Part shown: piece by piece, positions 19,487-28,161 of the stretch
How the letters are laid out: the number at the start of each line of letters is the position of its first letter
Numbering within the stretch: position 1 is the first letter of the stretch
Assembly (NCBI GenBank): GCA_029974225.1
Contig: JARKSP010000047.1
Coordinates: forward strand, 1 to 64,000
Direction: 5' to 3'
Length of the DNA stretch: 64,000 nucleotides
Origin: Erysipelotrichaceae bacterium
Lineage (GTDB): Bacteria > Bacillota_I > Bacilli_A > Erysipelotrichales > Erysipelotrichaceae
The notes under the pieces: generated by a model
Told to the model about the DNA's origin: nothing
Databases searched by the model: none
Seen by the model: only the letters and a program-made list of their open reading frames with translations
Program-made: the position numbers and the translations under genes

Positions 19487-22308
19487 TATTTTTCCTCCAA
19501 AATTCTTTTTAAATACTGCCCGGTATAACTTTCTTTTACTTCGGCAACCTCCTGAATGGTTCCGCAGGCTACCACATATCCGCCCTGGTCTCCCCCATCC
19601 GGACCTAAATCAATTATATAATCAGCATTCTTTATCACATCTAAATTATGCTCAATAACCAGAACGGTATCTCCGTTATCAACAATTCTCTGCAGTACCT
19701 TTAACAGCTTATCCACATCATAACTGTGTAAGCCTGTGGTTGGCTCATCCAGAATAAACAGCGTTTTACCGGTAGCTTTTTTATGCAGTTCACTGGCCAG
19801 CTTGACCCTTTGAGCTTCACCGCCGGAAATTGTCGTTGCTGACTGACCAAGTTTGATATAACCCAGACCCACATCATATAGAGCCTGCATTTTGTTTTTA
19901 ATCTTATAGATCGGTCCAAAGAACTCCAGAGCTTCTTCAACGGTCATCTCTAATACATCATAGATATTTTTTCCCTTATAGTACACCTGTAATGTCTCTT
20001 CATTATATCTTTTGCCGTCACAGACATCACAGACAACATAAACATCCGGTAAAAAGTTCATGCTGATTCTTCTTACGCCATCACCCCAGCAGGAATCACA
20101 CCTTCCGCCAGGCACATTAAAGGAAAACCTTGATTTGGTATATCCTCTCAGCTTTGCTTCCGGAGTCAGGGCAAACAGGTCTCTGATATCATCAAAGACA
20201 CTGGTGTAGGTCGCCGGATTACTTCTTGGAGTGCGGCCAATCGGATTCTGGTCGATTTCAATAATCTTGTCGATGTTTTCCAGACCCAGGATTTTTTCTA
20301 CTTTTCCCGGTCTGATTCGGACATTGCCCAGATTCTGACGGACACTCTTACCGATTACTTCATTGACCAGCGTGCTTTTGCCGGAACCGGAAACGCCGGT
20401 AACACAGACAAAGGTACCTAAGGGTATCTTGACTTCAATATTCTTCAGATTATTTTCTGCCGCTTTTATGATGCTCAAAAAAGACCCGTTGCCCGTTCTG
20501 ACTTTTTCCGGAATTTCAATCCTTCTTTTTTTTGCCAGATACTGACCGGTAATGCTCTTTTTACAATCTACTATTTTATCAGCCGGACCGTTGTAGACGA
20601 TTTCACCACCATGAATTCCGGCTAACGGGCCAACATCAACAATCCAGTCACACTCGCGCATCGTTTCTTCATCATGTTCTACAACAATCAGAGTATTTCC
20701 CAGATCACGCATATTCTTCAGCGTCTGAATCAGCTTGGCATTATCCTTCTGATGCAGACCGATTGACGGTTCATCCAAAACATATAGAACGCCGGTTAAT
20801 CGGGAGCCGATCTGGGTAGCCAGACGAATTCTCTGAGCTTCGCCACCTGACAGTGTTCCGGCCATTCTGTCCAGAGTCAGATATTCCAGGCCGACATCTC
20901 TTAGAAAGCTCAGACGACTGTAGATTTCTTTTAAGACACCCTCGGCAATGGTCTTCTGTGTTTCTGTCAGCTGCAGACTGCCGATAAACTCAAGCAGCTG
21001 CTTGATGCTCATTTCCGTCCATTCAATAATGTTTTTATTACCGATTCTGACCGATAAGGCAATCTCGTTTAATCTTTTGCCCTGACAGGTGGAACACTGC
21101 AGCTCTGACATATAGGAGCCATAGATATCCTTGGCAAAAGCACTGGTGGTTTCCATAAATCTTCTCTCAATCAGATTCAAAACACCTTCAACATAATCGG
21201 TAGAGGTTCTGGTAACTCCACCTCGTGAAGTTATTGAATAACTGATCGGTTCTCTGGAACCATAGAGAATAATATCCATTTCTTTTCTGGTGAAATCCTT
21301 CAGTGGCTTATCCTGATCAATCTGATAATGATCCAATAGAATCTTGAAGTTTTTCCATTCCAGATTCTCGGTATTGACTATTCGGCGATAATATCTGATA
21401 CCCCCCTGATTGATACTTAATTCTTTATCCGGTATCAGGATATCGATATCGACCTTCTGCTTGAAGCCCAGACCGTTACAGTCAGGGCAGGCTCCTAAAG
21501 GCGAGTTAAAAGAAAACAGTCGGGGTTCCAGTTTAGGGACACTGAAGCCACAGTACTTGCAGGCATAGTGATTGGAAAACAGAAACTCTTTATCCGAACT
21601 TTTGACAACAACCAGACCATCAGAAATAGATAAAGCTGTTTCAATGGAGTCAAAGATTCTTGAGCGGTTTTCTTCCTTTTTAACCATTCTGTCAATTACA
21701 ACATTGATATCGTGCTTAAAGTTTTTGTCCAGGGCTATCTCTTCTTCCAGAAGTCTGATTTCACCATCGACTTCCGCTCTGATAAAGCCCTCTTTCAGAA
21801 GCTTGGCCAGCAGATCCTTGTGGGTGCCCTTTTTCTGCTTGACAACCGGAGCCATAATGGTAATTCTGGCTCCATCTTCCAGATTCATCACCGAATTAAG
21901 CATCTCATTGATAGTCTGCGAAGTGATCGGCTCATTATGAATCGGACAGTAAGGAATTCCGATTCTGGCAAACAGCAGACGCATAAAATCATAGATTTCA
22001 GTAGTTGTGCCCACTGTACTTCTGGGGTTATTGCTGGTTGACTTCTGGTCAATGGCAATAGCTGGAGATAAGCCCTCAATTGACTCGACATTTGGTTTAT
22101 CCACGCCACCTAAAAACTGTCTGGCATAGGTAGACAGCGATTCAATATATCTTCTCTGCCCTTCGGCATAAATAGTATCAAAGGCTAAAGAGGTTTTCCC
22201 TGAACCCGATAATCCGGTCATCACAATGAATTTATCTCGGGGAATATCCAGGGTCACTCCCTTAAGATTGTTTTCTTTAGCTGAAACAATTGAAATTCTG
22301 TTCTTCAT
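19486..22308 (-). CDS. uvrA: Excinuclease ABC subunit A
   Basis: DNA damage sensor of nucleotide excision repair. The 940-residue protein has two ABC ATPase modules: Walker A GLSGSGKTSLAFD (about residue 31) and GVSGSGKSTLVNEV (about 637), ABC signatures LSGGEAQRI and ISGGEAQRV, and the zinc modules CKYCG...CPDC, CSTCQGKR and CDSCWGDG...CDVCDGKR. Length matches the family. It is the first gene of a unit with hprK, lgt/ppaX and trxB. uvrB is not next to it here. Confidence 0.98.
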   Translation of the reverse strand: MKNRISIVSAKENNLKGVTLDIPRDKFIVMTGLSGSGKTSLAFDTIYAEGQRRYIESLSTYARQFLGGVDKPNVESIEGLSPAIAIDQKSTSNNPRSTVGTTTEIYDFMRLLFARIGIPYCPIHNEPITSQTINEMLNSVMNLEDGARITIMAPVVKQKKGTHKDLLAKLLKEGFIRAEVDGEIRLLEEEIALDKNFKHDINVVIDRMVKKEENRSRIFDSIETALSISDGLVVVKSSDKEFLFSNHYACKYCGFSVPKLEPRLFSFNSPLGACPDCNGLGFKQKVDIDILIPDKELSINQGGIRYYRRIVNTENLEWKNFKILLDHYQIDQDKPLKDFTRKEMDIILYGSREPISYSITSRGGVTRTSTDYVEGVLNLIERRFMETTSAFAKDIYGSYMSELQCSTCQGKRLNEIALSVRIGNKNIIEWTEMSIKQLLEFIGSLQLTETQKTIAEGVLKEIYSRLSFLRDVGLEYLTLDRMAGTLSGGEAQRIRLATQIGSRLTGVLYVLDEPSIGLHQKDNAKLIQTLKNMRDLGNTLIVVEHDEETMRECDWIVDVGPLAGIHGGEIVYNGPADKIVDCKKSITGQYLAKKRRIEIPEKVRTGNGSFLSIIKAAENNLKNIEVKIPLGTFVCVTGVSGSGKSTLVNEVIGKSVRQNLGNVRIRPGKVEKILGLENIDKIIEIDQNPIGRTPRSNPATYTSVFDDIRDLFALTPEAKLRGYTKSRFSFNVPGGRCDSCWGDGVRRISMNFLPDVYVVCDVCDGKRYNEETLQVYYKGKNIYDVLEMTVEEALEFFGPIYKIKNKMQALYDVGLGYIKLGQSATTISGGEAQRVKLASELHKKATGKTLFILDEPTTGLHSYDVDKLLKVLQRIVDNGDTVLVIEHNLDVIKNADYIIDLGPDGGDQGGYVVACGTIQEVAEVKESYTGQYLKRILEEK

Positions 22309-22378
22309 ATTTACCTCTATTTTACACCTTTCTATTTTATCATAAATGTAAAATAATATATAATGTATTGACTAAAAA

Positions 22379-22387
22379 TGTTATAAT
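22379..22387 (+). promoter_or_regulatory. Extended -10 promoter of the xpaC operon
   Basis: TGT-TATAAT, 21 bases before the ATG at 22409. A TTGACT at 22368-22373 is too close to serve as its -35, so the TGn element probably compensates. Confidence 0.5.
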
Positions 22388-22408
22388 AATCTAAATGGGA
22401 GGTATACC

Positions 22409-23401
22409 ATGGCTAGATACAGAAGAAAAGATAGCGGCCCGGGTTCATGGCTCGTTATCATTATATTAATAAGTGTTTTTTCAGGACTTGCTGAGTTTGT
22501 TTTGGGCAGTGCTTTTGGTTTGCTGGGATTATTCTTTGAAGTTATCGTTCCCTTGCTGATGTTTGCGGGCATCCTGTTTGCTCCCCTTATCTTTATCGGA
22601 ATTGGTATCAAGATAATTGTCGATGCCATTAAAAAACATAGAGGTGTCAGCACTTCTAAAACTGTCAGCAGCACCGCTACTCCTACCGTTTCTCATAAAA
22701 GACTGTTAAAACAGATTAATAAATTCTTTGATAAAAATCAGCAGCTGAACATTGATGAAGAGACATATCTGTTACTGACTGATAGAAATAATGTTTCTCT
22801 GGAAACAATTGATATCTATATGCGTGAAGAATATATCGGAACACTGAAAGACTATTTCAATGCTTATCCTAATTCTTTCAACTCGCTGTCTAATCTGATC
22901 AGCAAATACCTCAATGCCAAAAACCTGAATGAAAAGCAGGTTGTTGAAGAAATCAAAAAGGAAGTTACCAGAACCTTTGAAAAGGACTGTGCTTTCTATA
23001 TTAAAGAATTATCACAGCTTAAAGATGGAATTGAAAACCAGCAGGTTACCAAGGGACTGGAAGAAACAATTCATCATCTAAAGGCAATCAAGAAAATTGA
23101 AGACGAATTTACCGAAAGTAAAAGTAAAACCGTTAAGCTATATCAGTATTATCTGCCAATGCTGACTGATATTGTCAATAACTATAAACGCCTATCGTTA
23201 AATGTAGATAGTAATGCCGACTTTAAAAACAGTGAGGACCGCCTGCTTAAAACTACCGTCCTAATCAATGGAGCTTTAAGCACTATCTCAGGTTCTTTAG
23301 TTGAGGATTACTATACTGAACTGAATGTTGACATGCGTACACTGGAATCTATCTTGAAAAAGGATGGTCTGGTAGATGAATTACAGAATCAGGAGGGATA
23401 A
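22409..23401 (+). CDS. XpaC-like membrane protein (5-bromo-4-chloroindolyl phosphate hydrolysis family)
   Basis: A 330-residue protein resembling XpaC (PF10112). Two to three hydrophobic helices fill about residues 14-75; the rest is a cytoplasmic, helix-rich domain with long charged stretches (VEEIKKEVTRTFEKD, HHLKAIKKIEDEFTESK). XpaC proteins are regularly found beside TelA in Bacillota (xpaC-yaaN in Bacillus), and telA is three genes on. Their biochemical role is unsettled despite the family name, which comes from a colour assay; no phosphatase motif is visible. GGGAGG lies 7 bases before the ATG. The next gene starts 3 bases after its stop, so they are an operon. Confidence 0.78.
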   Translation: MARYRRKDSGPGSWLVIIILISVFSGLAEFVLGSAFGLLGLFFEVIVPLLMFAGILFAPLIFIGIGIKIIVDAIKKHRGVSTSKTVSSTATPTVSHKRLLKQINKFFDKNQQLNIDEETYLLLTDRNNVSLETIDIYMREEYIGTLKDYFNAYPNSFNSLSNLISKYLNAKNLNEKQVVEEIKKEVTRTFEKDCAFYIKELSQLKDGIENQQVTKGLEETIHHLKAIKKIEDEFTESKSKTVKLYQYYLPMLTDIVNNYKRLSLNVDSNADFKNSEDRLLKTTVLINGALSTISGSLVEDYYTELNVDMRTLESILKKDGLVDELQNQEG

Positions 23402-23404
23402 ACT

Positions 23405-23935
23405 ATGAGTGAAAAACCTTGGAGCGAATCATTGGATGAAATGTTAGCCAAGTTAAACAATGGTGACTTTGTCGATCAGAGTCTTTACGAGTTTGAAAAA
23501 ACCATCAATGACAGTGTCTTAGGAGCTCGCTATCAGAGCACCCGAAAAGGCAGCACCTATTCAACAACCAACTATAAAACTGTCGTTCCACATATTGACA
23601 GAGCGGTAGAAAATGCCAAGTACAGTTCCAGATATCTGCATATTGTCAATTGTCTGGAAAATATCGTTTACCACAGATATCCGGAAAGCAAAAAGGATGG
23701 CTATCAGAAAGCTATCAGCTACTACCTGGAAGAAATCAAGAAACATCAGAGTTCTTTAAAGGCTTTCGATATCCAGGTCAGTGAAGATATGGCCGCCTAT
23801 AAAAACAGAGTCAGATCTTCCAACACTGATGATTATTTAAGAGGCTATTATGATGCCCTGCTGATGGTTAAAAAGATTTTAAACAATTCAAAACTGGCAA
23901 AGCTGGCAGAACTGGCTAATAAGGTTGGTAAATAA
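23405..23935 (+). CDS. Unknown cytoplasmic protein between XpaC-like and AAA+ genes
   Basis: I do not recognise this 176-residue protein. It has no signal peptide or membrane segment, is charged, and appears largely helical (YESRY, ISYYLEEIKKHQ, DDYLRGYYDALLMVKKILNN). The internal part with SRYLHIVNCLENIVYHRYPESKK and a DDYLRGYYDAL motif near the C-terminus may be the conserved core. It is packed between the XpaC-like gene (3-base gap) and the AAA+ gene (2-base gap), so it is very likely translated with them and may be an adaptor or substrate of the AAA+ protein; that is inference from position only. Confidence 0.65.
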   Translation: MSEKPWSESLDEMLAKLNNGDFVDQSLYEFEKTINDSVLGARYQSTRKGSTYSTTNYKTVVPHIDRAVENAKYSSRYLHIVNCLENIVYHRYPESKKDGYQKAISYYLEEIKKHQSSLKAFDIQVSEDMAAYKNRVRSSNTDDYLRGYYDALLMVKKILNNSKLAKLAELANKVGK

Positions 23936-23937
23936 GT

Positions 23938-25986
23938 ATGACAAAGAAAAAAACGGAACGAGAACTGCTCTATGAGAAGGTATTAGGTAAAAATGCTCCC
24001 AAAAGAACATTAACTGAATCCGATATCTCAATATTGAAAAACAATCCCTTCACTAATGAGCCATTAAGTGATGAGCTGCAGCGACTGAAAGAAAACAGCG
24101 ATAAAATCAAGCAGCAGACCCAGACCCTGATGGACCAGATTTACAGTGTTGATTTTGATATGGATATTGATACCTTAAAACAGTCTATCAAGGATGATTT
24201 TGGCTCTGAATTTCCCATTGAACAGGTCAGTACCATCAACATTGTTGAAAACCAGGCTGAACTGAACAGCAAATTTGAATATATCGAAAACAAATTAAAC
24301 ACGGTTGTCAAAAAACAGGAAAACTATATTTCTTCTCTTTGCCGCGCTTTTAAAAGACCGTTCATTATGGGTCAGCAGTTAAGCGGGCTAAATGCCGGTA
24401 TTCTGATTACCGGAGAAAGCCATACCGGCAGACACAGCTCAATCGAACAGATGGGCAAGCTGCTGCTGGAAACAAATATCCTTTCCAACAGTAAAGTCTA
24501 CACCATTGATCTGTTAAAGTATGCCAGCAAGGAAGATGAAAATAACTTTATTATTGACCTATACGGCGCTATCAATAACTCACAGATTATCATCTTCGAT
24601 GGTATCAGTTCAATCAGCCCCTCATATCTGGGTTTTATCGAGGAAATCCTGGTTGACGGCAGGCTGTCACTGAACAAGCGCTATATTCTGAATAACAGAC
24701 AGCTGGTTGAAGCGACTACTTCACTGGTTAAAAATACTGTTTCCGAGTTAAACTTCAAGGGCAAGTATCTGATTTTTATCACTACACTTAAAACCAATAA
24801 ACTGCTGAATGTTGTAGGTTCAAGATTTATCAATACCATCTCTGATTCTCTATATACCAATAAGTTATCCCGAGATGACATTATTGAAATCTATCCTCCT
24901 AAGCTGGACAGTTTCAAACTGAGATGTCTGACCAATCTGAACATCAACATCAGCTGTGATGACAGTTTTATCGATTATATCAAAGACCAGTACCGTTCAG
25001 AAAATGTCAGGTTTCTGATTGACTCATTTGACAGAATCTATGGCGGTCTGTCGGAATATAAACTTTCAGAAAAAATTACCGAAACTTTTGATGTCAGCCT
25101 GCAGTATCGAGACAGAGAACTGTTCATCAATGATGAACCCCTGCAGAAATATCTGCCAAAGGTAATTGATAATGCTATTGAAGAGGTACAGAAAGAACTG
25201 GATAACATTGTCGGCTTAACAACTATTAAAAACTATATTCTGTCTTTGCAGGACTTCTATGCAGCTCAGAAACTACGACAGAAAGAAGGTCTGTCAACTA
25301 CTGAAGTCAGTAAGCATATGATTTTCACCGGCAATCCGGGAACCGGTAAAACAACCATTGCCCGACTGCTGGCTAAATATCTTAAGGCGATTGGCGTCTT
25401 AAGCAATGGACAGCTGATTGAAGTCAGCCGCAATGACCTGGTCGGTAAGTATGTCGGTCATACTGCTCCACTGACTATGCAGGTCATCAAATCAGCCATG
25501 GGCGGTATCCTGTTTATTGACGAAGCCTATTCACTGTATCGGGGAACTAATGATTCCTTTGGCCTGGAATGTATCGATACCCTGGTAAAGGCGATGGAGG
25601 ACAATCGTGAAGACATCATCGTTATTCTGGCGGGCTATACCAGAGAAATGCAGGACTTCCTGGAATCTAACTCCGGTCTGAAATCAAGGTTCCCTAATCA
25701 GATTGAATTCCCTGACTATACCGGACAGGAATTATATGATATCGCCATGATTAATGCTAAAAGCAAGGGCTATAAGGTTGCTGATGAAGTGACAGCGCCA
25801 TTAACTGACTACTTTACCAGAGTTCAGGAAAATGACTCGGTAAGAAGCGGTAACGGACGTCTCTCTAGAAATGTTATTGAAGAAGCTATCAGATATCAGT
25901 CAACCAGAATCCTGAATGACAGTGCCGCACAGATTGATCTGCTGACACTGGAAGACTTTAAACCTATAATTGAAAAGGAAGCTTAA
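23938..25986 (+). CDS. Tandem AAA+ protein: degenerate ClpB-like module plus CbxX/CfxQ-type ATPase
   Basis: A 682-residue protein with two ATPase modules. A coiled N-terminal part (residues 40-135) precedes a ClpB-like module (about 140-320) whose P-loop reads GESHTGRHS (159-167), lacking the Walker A lysine, and whose Walker B is QIIIFDGIS with no catalytic Glu; VDGRLS (239-244) matches the ClpB DGRLT loop. Residues 425-650 are a complete CbxX/CfxQ (SpoVK/Rubisco-activase-like) ATPase: Walker A GNPGTGKT (465-472), pore-like GKYVGHT (503-509), Walker B LFIDEA (525-530), arginine finger SRF (583-585). It probably acts as a hexameric remodeller. Its stop codon lies inside a terminator hairpin. 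Confidence 0.85.
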   Translation: MTKKKTERELLYEKVLGKNAPKRTLTESDISILKNNPFTNEPLSDELQRLKENSDKIKQQTQTLMDQIYSVDFDMDIDTLKQSIKDDFGSEFPIEQVSTINIVENQAELNSKFEYIENKLNTVVKKQENYISSLCRAFKRPFIMGQQLSGLNAGILITGESHTGRHSSIEQMGKLLLETNILSNSKVYTIDLLKYASKEDENNFIIDLYGAINNSQIIIFDGISSISPSYLGFIEEILVDGRLSLNKRYILNNRQLVEATTSLVKNTVSELNFKGKYLIFITTLKTNKLLNVVGSRFINTISDSLYTNKLSRDDIIEIYPPKLDSFKLRCLTNLNINISCDDSFIDYIKDQYRSENVRFLIDSFDRIYGGLSEYKLSEKITETFDVSLQYRDRELFINDEPLQKYLPKVIDNAIEEVQKELDNIVGLTTIKNYILSLQDFYAAQKLRQKEGLSTTEVSKHMIFTGNPGTGKTTIARLLAKYLKAIGVLSNGQLIEVSRNDLVGKYVGHTAPLTMQVIKSAMGGILFIDEAYSLYRGTNDSFGLECIDTLVKAMEDNREDIIVILAGYTREMQDFLESNSGLKSRFPNQIEFPDYTGQELYDIAMINAKSKGYKVADEVTAPLTDYFTRVQENDSVRSGNGRLSRNVIEEAIRYQSTRILNDSAAQIDLLTLEDFKPIIEKEA

Positions 25987-25999
25987 ACTTCCTTTTTTT
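25973..25999 (+). terminator. Terminator overlapping the AAA+ gene stop codon
   Basis: AAAAGGAAG/CTTCCTTTT stem (25973-25981 with 25988-25996) and a T-run. The TAA stop at 25984-25986 sits in the loop. It separates the xpaC operon from telA, which has its own promoter. Confidence 0.8.
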
Positions 26000-26099
26000 A
26001 GCCTGCAGTAGTAGTTTATATGCTATTTACCTGGAATTTAAATGCTTTTTACCAAAGAGTTAACAGCCGGTTATTAAAAGATTATACTATTGCGCCAGT

Positions 26100-26110
26100 T
26101 ATGTTATAAT
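26100..26110 (+). promoter_or_regulatory. Extended -10 promoter of telA
   Basis: TATGTTATAAT, 38 bases before the telA ATG, preceded by 100 bases of non-coding AT-rich sequence after the AAA+ terminator. Confidence 0.55.
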
Positions 26111-26148
26111 TAAAGAGATGATGAAAGACAAAATGGAGGATTAAAATA

Positions 26149-27291
26149 ATGGATCAAGAAAAAATCGTCTTAACTTTAGACCCGAAAGCTGAAAAAGTTC
26201 AAGCTGAAGCAATAGCTGAAACCATTGAAAAAACAGATGTTGTTCCCGCAAAACTGGACTTATCAACTTTATCGGAAGAAGAAATTAAAATGGTAAATGA
26301 ATTTGCGGAAAAAATTGATATCACTGATACTGATGTTATCATGAGCTATGGTGCTAATTCTCAAAAGAAAATTTCCAACTTCTCTACAACCACTTTAGAA
26401 AATGTCAAAACTAAAGACCTGGGTCAAATCGGTGGTATGATTTCTGATCTGGTTGTCGAATTAAAAGACTTCGATGCCGGAGAAGAAACAAAGGGATTAA
26501 AAGGTTTTTTTCGAAAAGGAAAAAATAAACTGGAAGCCTTAAAGGCTAAATATGACAAAGTAGATAATAACGTGGAAAAAATCTGTACTTTACTGGAAGG
26601 TCACCAGATTACATTATTGAAGGATATCGCTGTTTTAGATGAACTTCATGATAAAAATGAAGTCAATAAAAAAGAGTTGACCATGTACATCATTGCCGGT
26701 CAGAAAAAACTGGAACAGGCGGTTAATGTTGAACTTCCTAGATTAAAAGCTATCGCTCAGGAAACAGGTTTAGTTGAAGATGCTCAGAGAGCTAACGACT
26801 ATGCTCAGCTGATCAACCGTTTTGAAAAGAAAATCCATGATCTGGAAATGACCAGAATGATTGCTATTCAGATGTCGCCACAGATCAGACTGATTCAGAA
26901 CAATGACACCCTGATGGCAGAAAAGATTCAATCTACCCTGGTCAATACTATTCCTTTATGGAAATCTCAGATGGTTATTGCTCTTGGCCTGTCACATGCT
27001 AAAGATGCCATCGATGCCGAAGCAGCTGTTGATAAGATGACCAATGAACTACTGAGAAAGAATGCTGAAGCATTAAAACAGGGTACCGTTGAAACTGCTC
27101 AGGCAAGTGAAAGAAGTATTGTTGAAATTGAAACCTTACAGTACACTAACAGATCGCTGATTGAAACACTGGATGAAGTATTAAGAATTCAATCTGACGG
27201 CCGAGCAAGAAGAAATGCTGCGGAAGTGGAACTGAGAAAACTGGAAAACGAATTAAAGAACAAACTTCTGGAAATCAGAAAGGACAAATAA
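26149..27291 (+). CDS. TelA/KlaA family protein (toxic anion resistance family)
   Basis: A 380-residue soluble, almost entirely helical protein of the TelA family (PF05816). Seen features: an acidic N-terminal segment, a central region with MSYGANSQKKISNFSTTTLENVKTKD split over about residues 64-90, the conserved QMSPQIRLIQNNDTLMAEKIQ region (about 243-263) and a long charged C-terminal helix (ELRKLENELKNKLLEIRKDK). TelA was named for tellurite resistance on plasmids, but chromosomal copies such as Bacillus YaaN/YceH are linked to envelope stress. It pairs with the XpaC-like gene upstream. GGAGG lies 10 bases before the ATG. Confidence 0.85.
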   Translation: MDQEKIVLTLDPKAEKVQAEAIAETIEKTDVVPAKLDLSTLSEEEIKMVNEFAEKIDITDTDVIMSYGANSQKKISNFSTTTLENVKTKDLGQIGGMISDLVVELKDFDAGEETKGLKGFFRKGKNKLEALKAKYDKVDNNVEKICTLLEGHQITLLKDIAVLDELHDKNEVNKKELTMYIIAGQKKLEQAVNVELPRLKAIAQETGLVEDAQRANDYAQLINRFEKKIHDLEMTRMIAIQMSPQIRLIQNNDTLMAEKIQSTLVNTIPLWKSQMVIALGLSHAKDAIDAEAAVDKMTNELLRKNAEALKQGTVETAQASERSIVEIETLQYTNRSLIETLDEVLRIQSDGRARRNAAEVELRKLENELKNKLLEIRKDK

Positions 27292-27294
27292 TAA

Positions 27295-27555
27295 ATGACT
27301 CCTTTTCTGGTTGCCTTTGGTTCAGTGGCTGCTGTTTATCTGTATGTTAAATATCGCAAAATGAAATCGATTAATCATGTCAACGAGACTTATGATGGTG
27401 ATGTTTATAAAAAATATCATAAGCGTAAACCTTTCGGTAAAAACAGAAGGCATCTGGTCAGACCAAATGATGACTTTACAAAAAGAAAGCCTTATAGTGT
27501 TACTCTGGAGAATCCAAAGTATCGTGAGAAGGCTGCTGATGAAAATAAAGAATAA
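27295..27555 (+). CDS. Small single-pass membrane protein downstream of telA
   Basis: An 86-residue protein, not recognised. Residues 2-19 (PFLVAFGSVAAVYLYVKY) form one N-terminal hydrophobic helix; the remainder is hydrophilic and very basic (KKYHKRKPFGKNRRH, RPNDDFTKRKPY). This suggests a membrane anchor with a positively charged cytoplasmic tail, which could contact nucleic acid, lipid headgroups or the acidic TelA. The ATG lies 3 bases after the telA stop, with AAAGGA inside the telA end, so the two are translated together. Confidence 0.65.
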   Translation: MTPFLVAFGSVAAVYLYVKYRKMKSINHVNETYDGDVYKKYHKRKPFGKNRRHLVRPNDDFTKRKPYSVTLENPKYREKAADENKE

Positions 27556-27601
27556 TAAAAGTCGTCTTTAAAAAGGAAGCTATCCTTTTCAAACCAAATT
27601 A

Positions 27602-27628
27602 AAACTCAAGTTTAAGCTTGAGTTTTTT
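27602..27628 (+). terminator. Bidirectional terminator between the telA unit and the bactofilins
   Basis: AAACTCAAG/CTTGAGTTT stem (27602-27610 with 27617-27625), loop TTTAAG, T-run on the plus strand. A second weaker hairpin of AAAAGGA/TCCTTTT lies just upstream. Confidence 0.8.
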
Positions 27629-27632
27629 ATTT

Positions 27633-28142
27633 TTACTTTTGTTTTCGGACTGCTAAATTGCCAACGACAACTGCTCCTGATTCAATACTGATTGAACCCG
27701 TGATAATGTTGCCTTCAATAACACTGTTGCCAGCAATCTTCAGTTCATTTGCTGATTCGATGTTGCCTTTGATACTGGCATTCACATAAGCATTTTTAGC
27801 TTTGATATTACCGACTACACTGCTGCCGGTAATTGACAGTTTTGTGCGGCAGTTAATATCACCATTGATTTTTGAACCTTCTTCAGCTGTCAGCTGTTCA
27901 GCATTTACCAGACCGTCAACAGTACCATAAATATCCGCACTGCCGGCAACATCAACCAGACCCTTTACATAACCCATGATTTCAATGTTGCCACCACAGA
28001 TAATCTTGCTGTTTTCTTTGCCTTCAATAACGGTTGAAGAACCAATAACAGTTAGTTCATCATCATTATTTGAAACTTTTTTGCTGTCACCTTTGAATGG
28101 AGATTCAAAGTTTACTGACTGAAATAATCCTTTTTCTTTCAT
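27633..28142 (-). CDS. Bactofilin (second of a tandem pair)
   Basis: A 169-residue polymer-forming bactofilin (DUF583). The core from about residue 28 is a right-handed beta-helix of short repeats with Gly-Asn/Gly-Ser turns (TVIGSSTVIEG, GGNIEIMGYVKGLVDVAGSADI is the first coil pair, IKGNIESANELKIAG later). The N-terminal tail has a FESPFKGD motif also found in the upstream paralogue. Bactofilins make nucleotide-free filaments that scaffold wall enzymes or shape cell poles. GAGGAG lies 9 bases before the ATG; the gap to the first bactofilin is 19 bases, so they form one unit. Confidence 0.88.
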   Translation of the reverse strand: MKEKGLFQSVNFESPFKGDSKKVSNNDDELTVIGSSTVIEGKENSKIICGGNIEIMGYVKGLVDVAGSADIYGTVDGLVNAEQLTAEEGSKINGDINCRTKLSITGSSVVGNIKAKNAYVNASIKGNIESANELKIAGNSVIEGNIITGSISIESGAVVVGNLAVRKQK

Positions 28143-28161
28143 AATCTTAACTCCTCACAAA

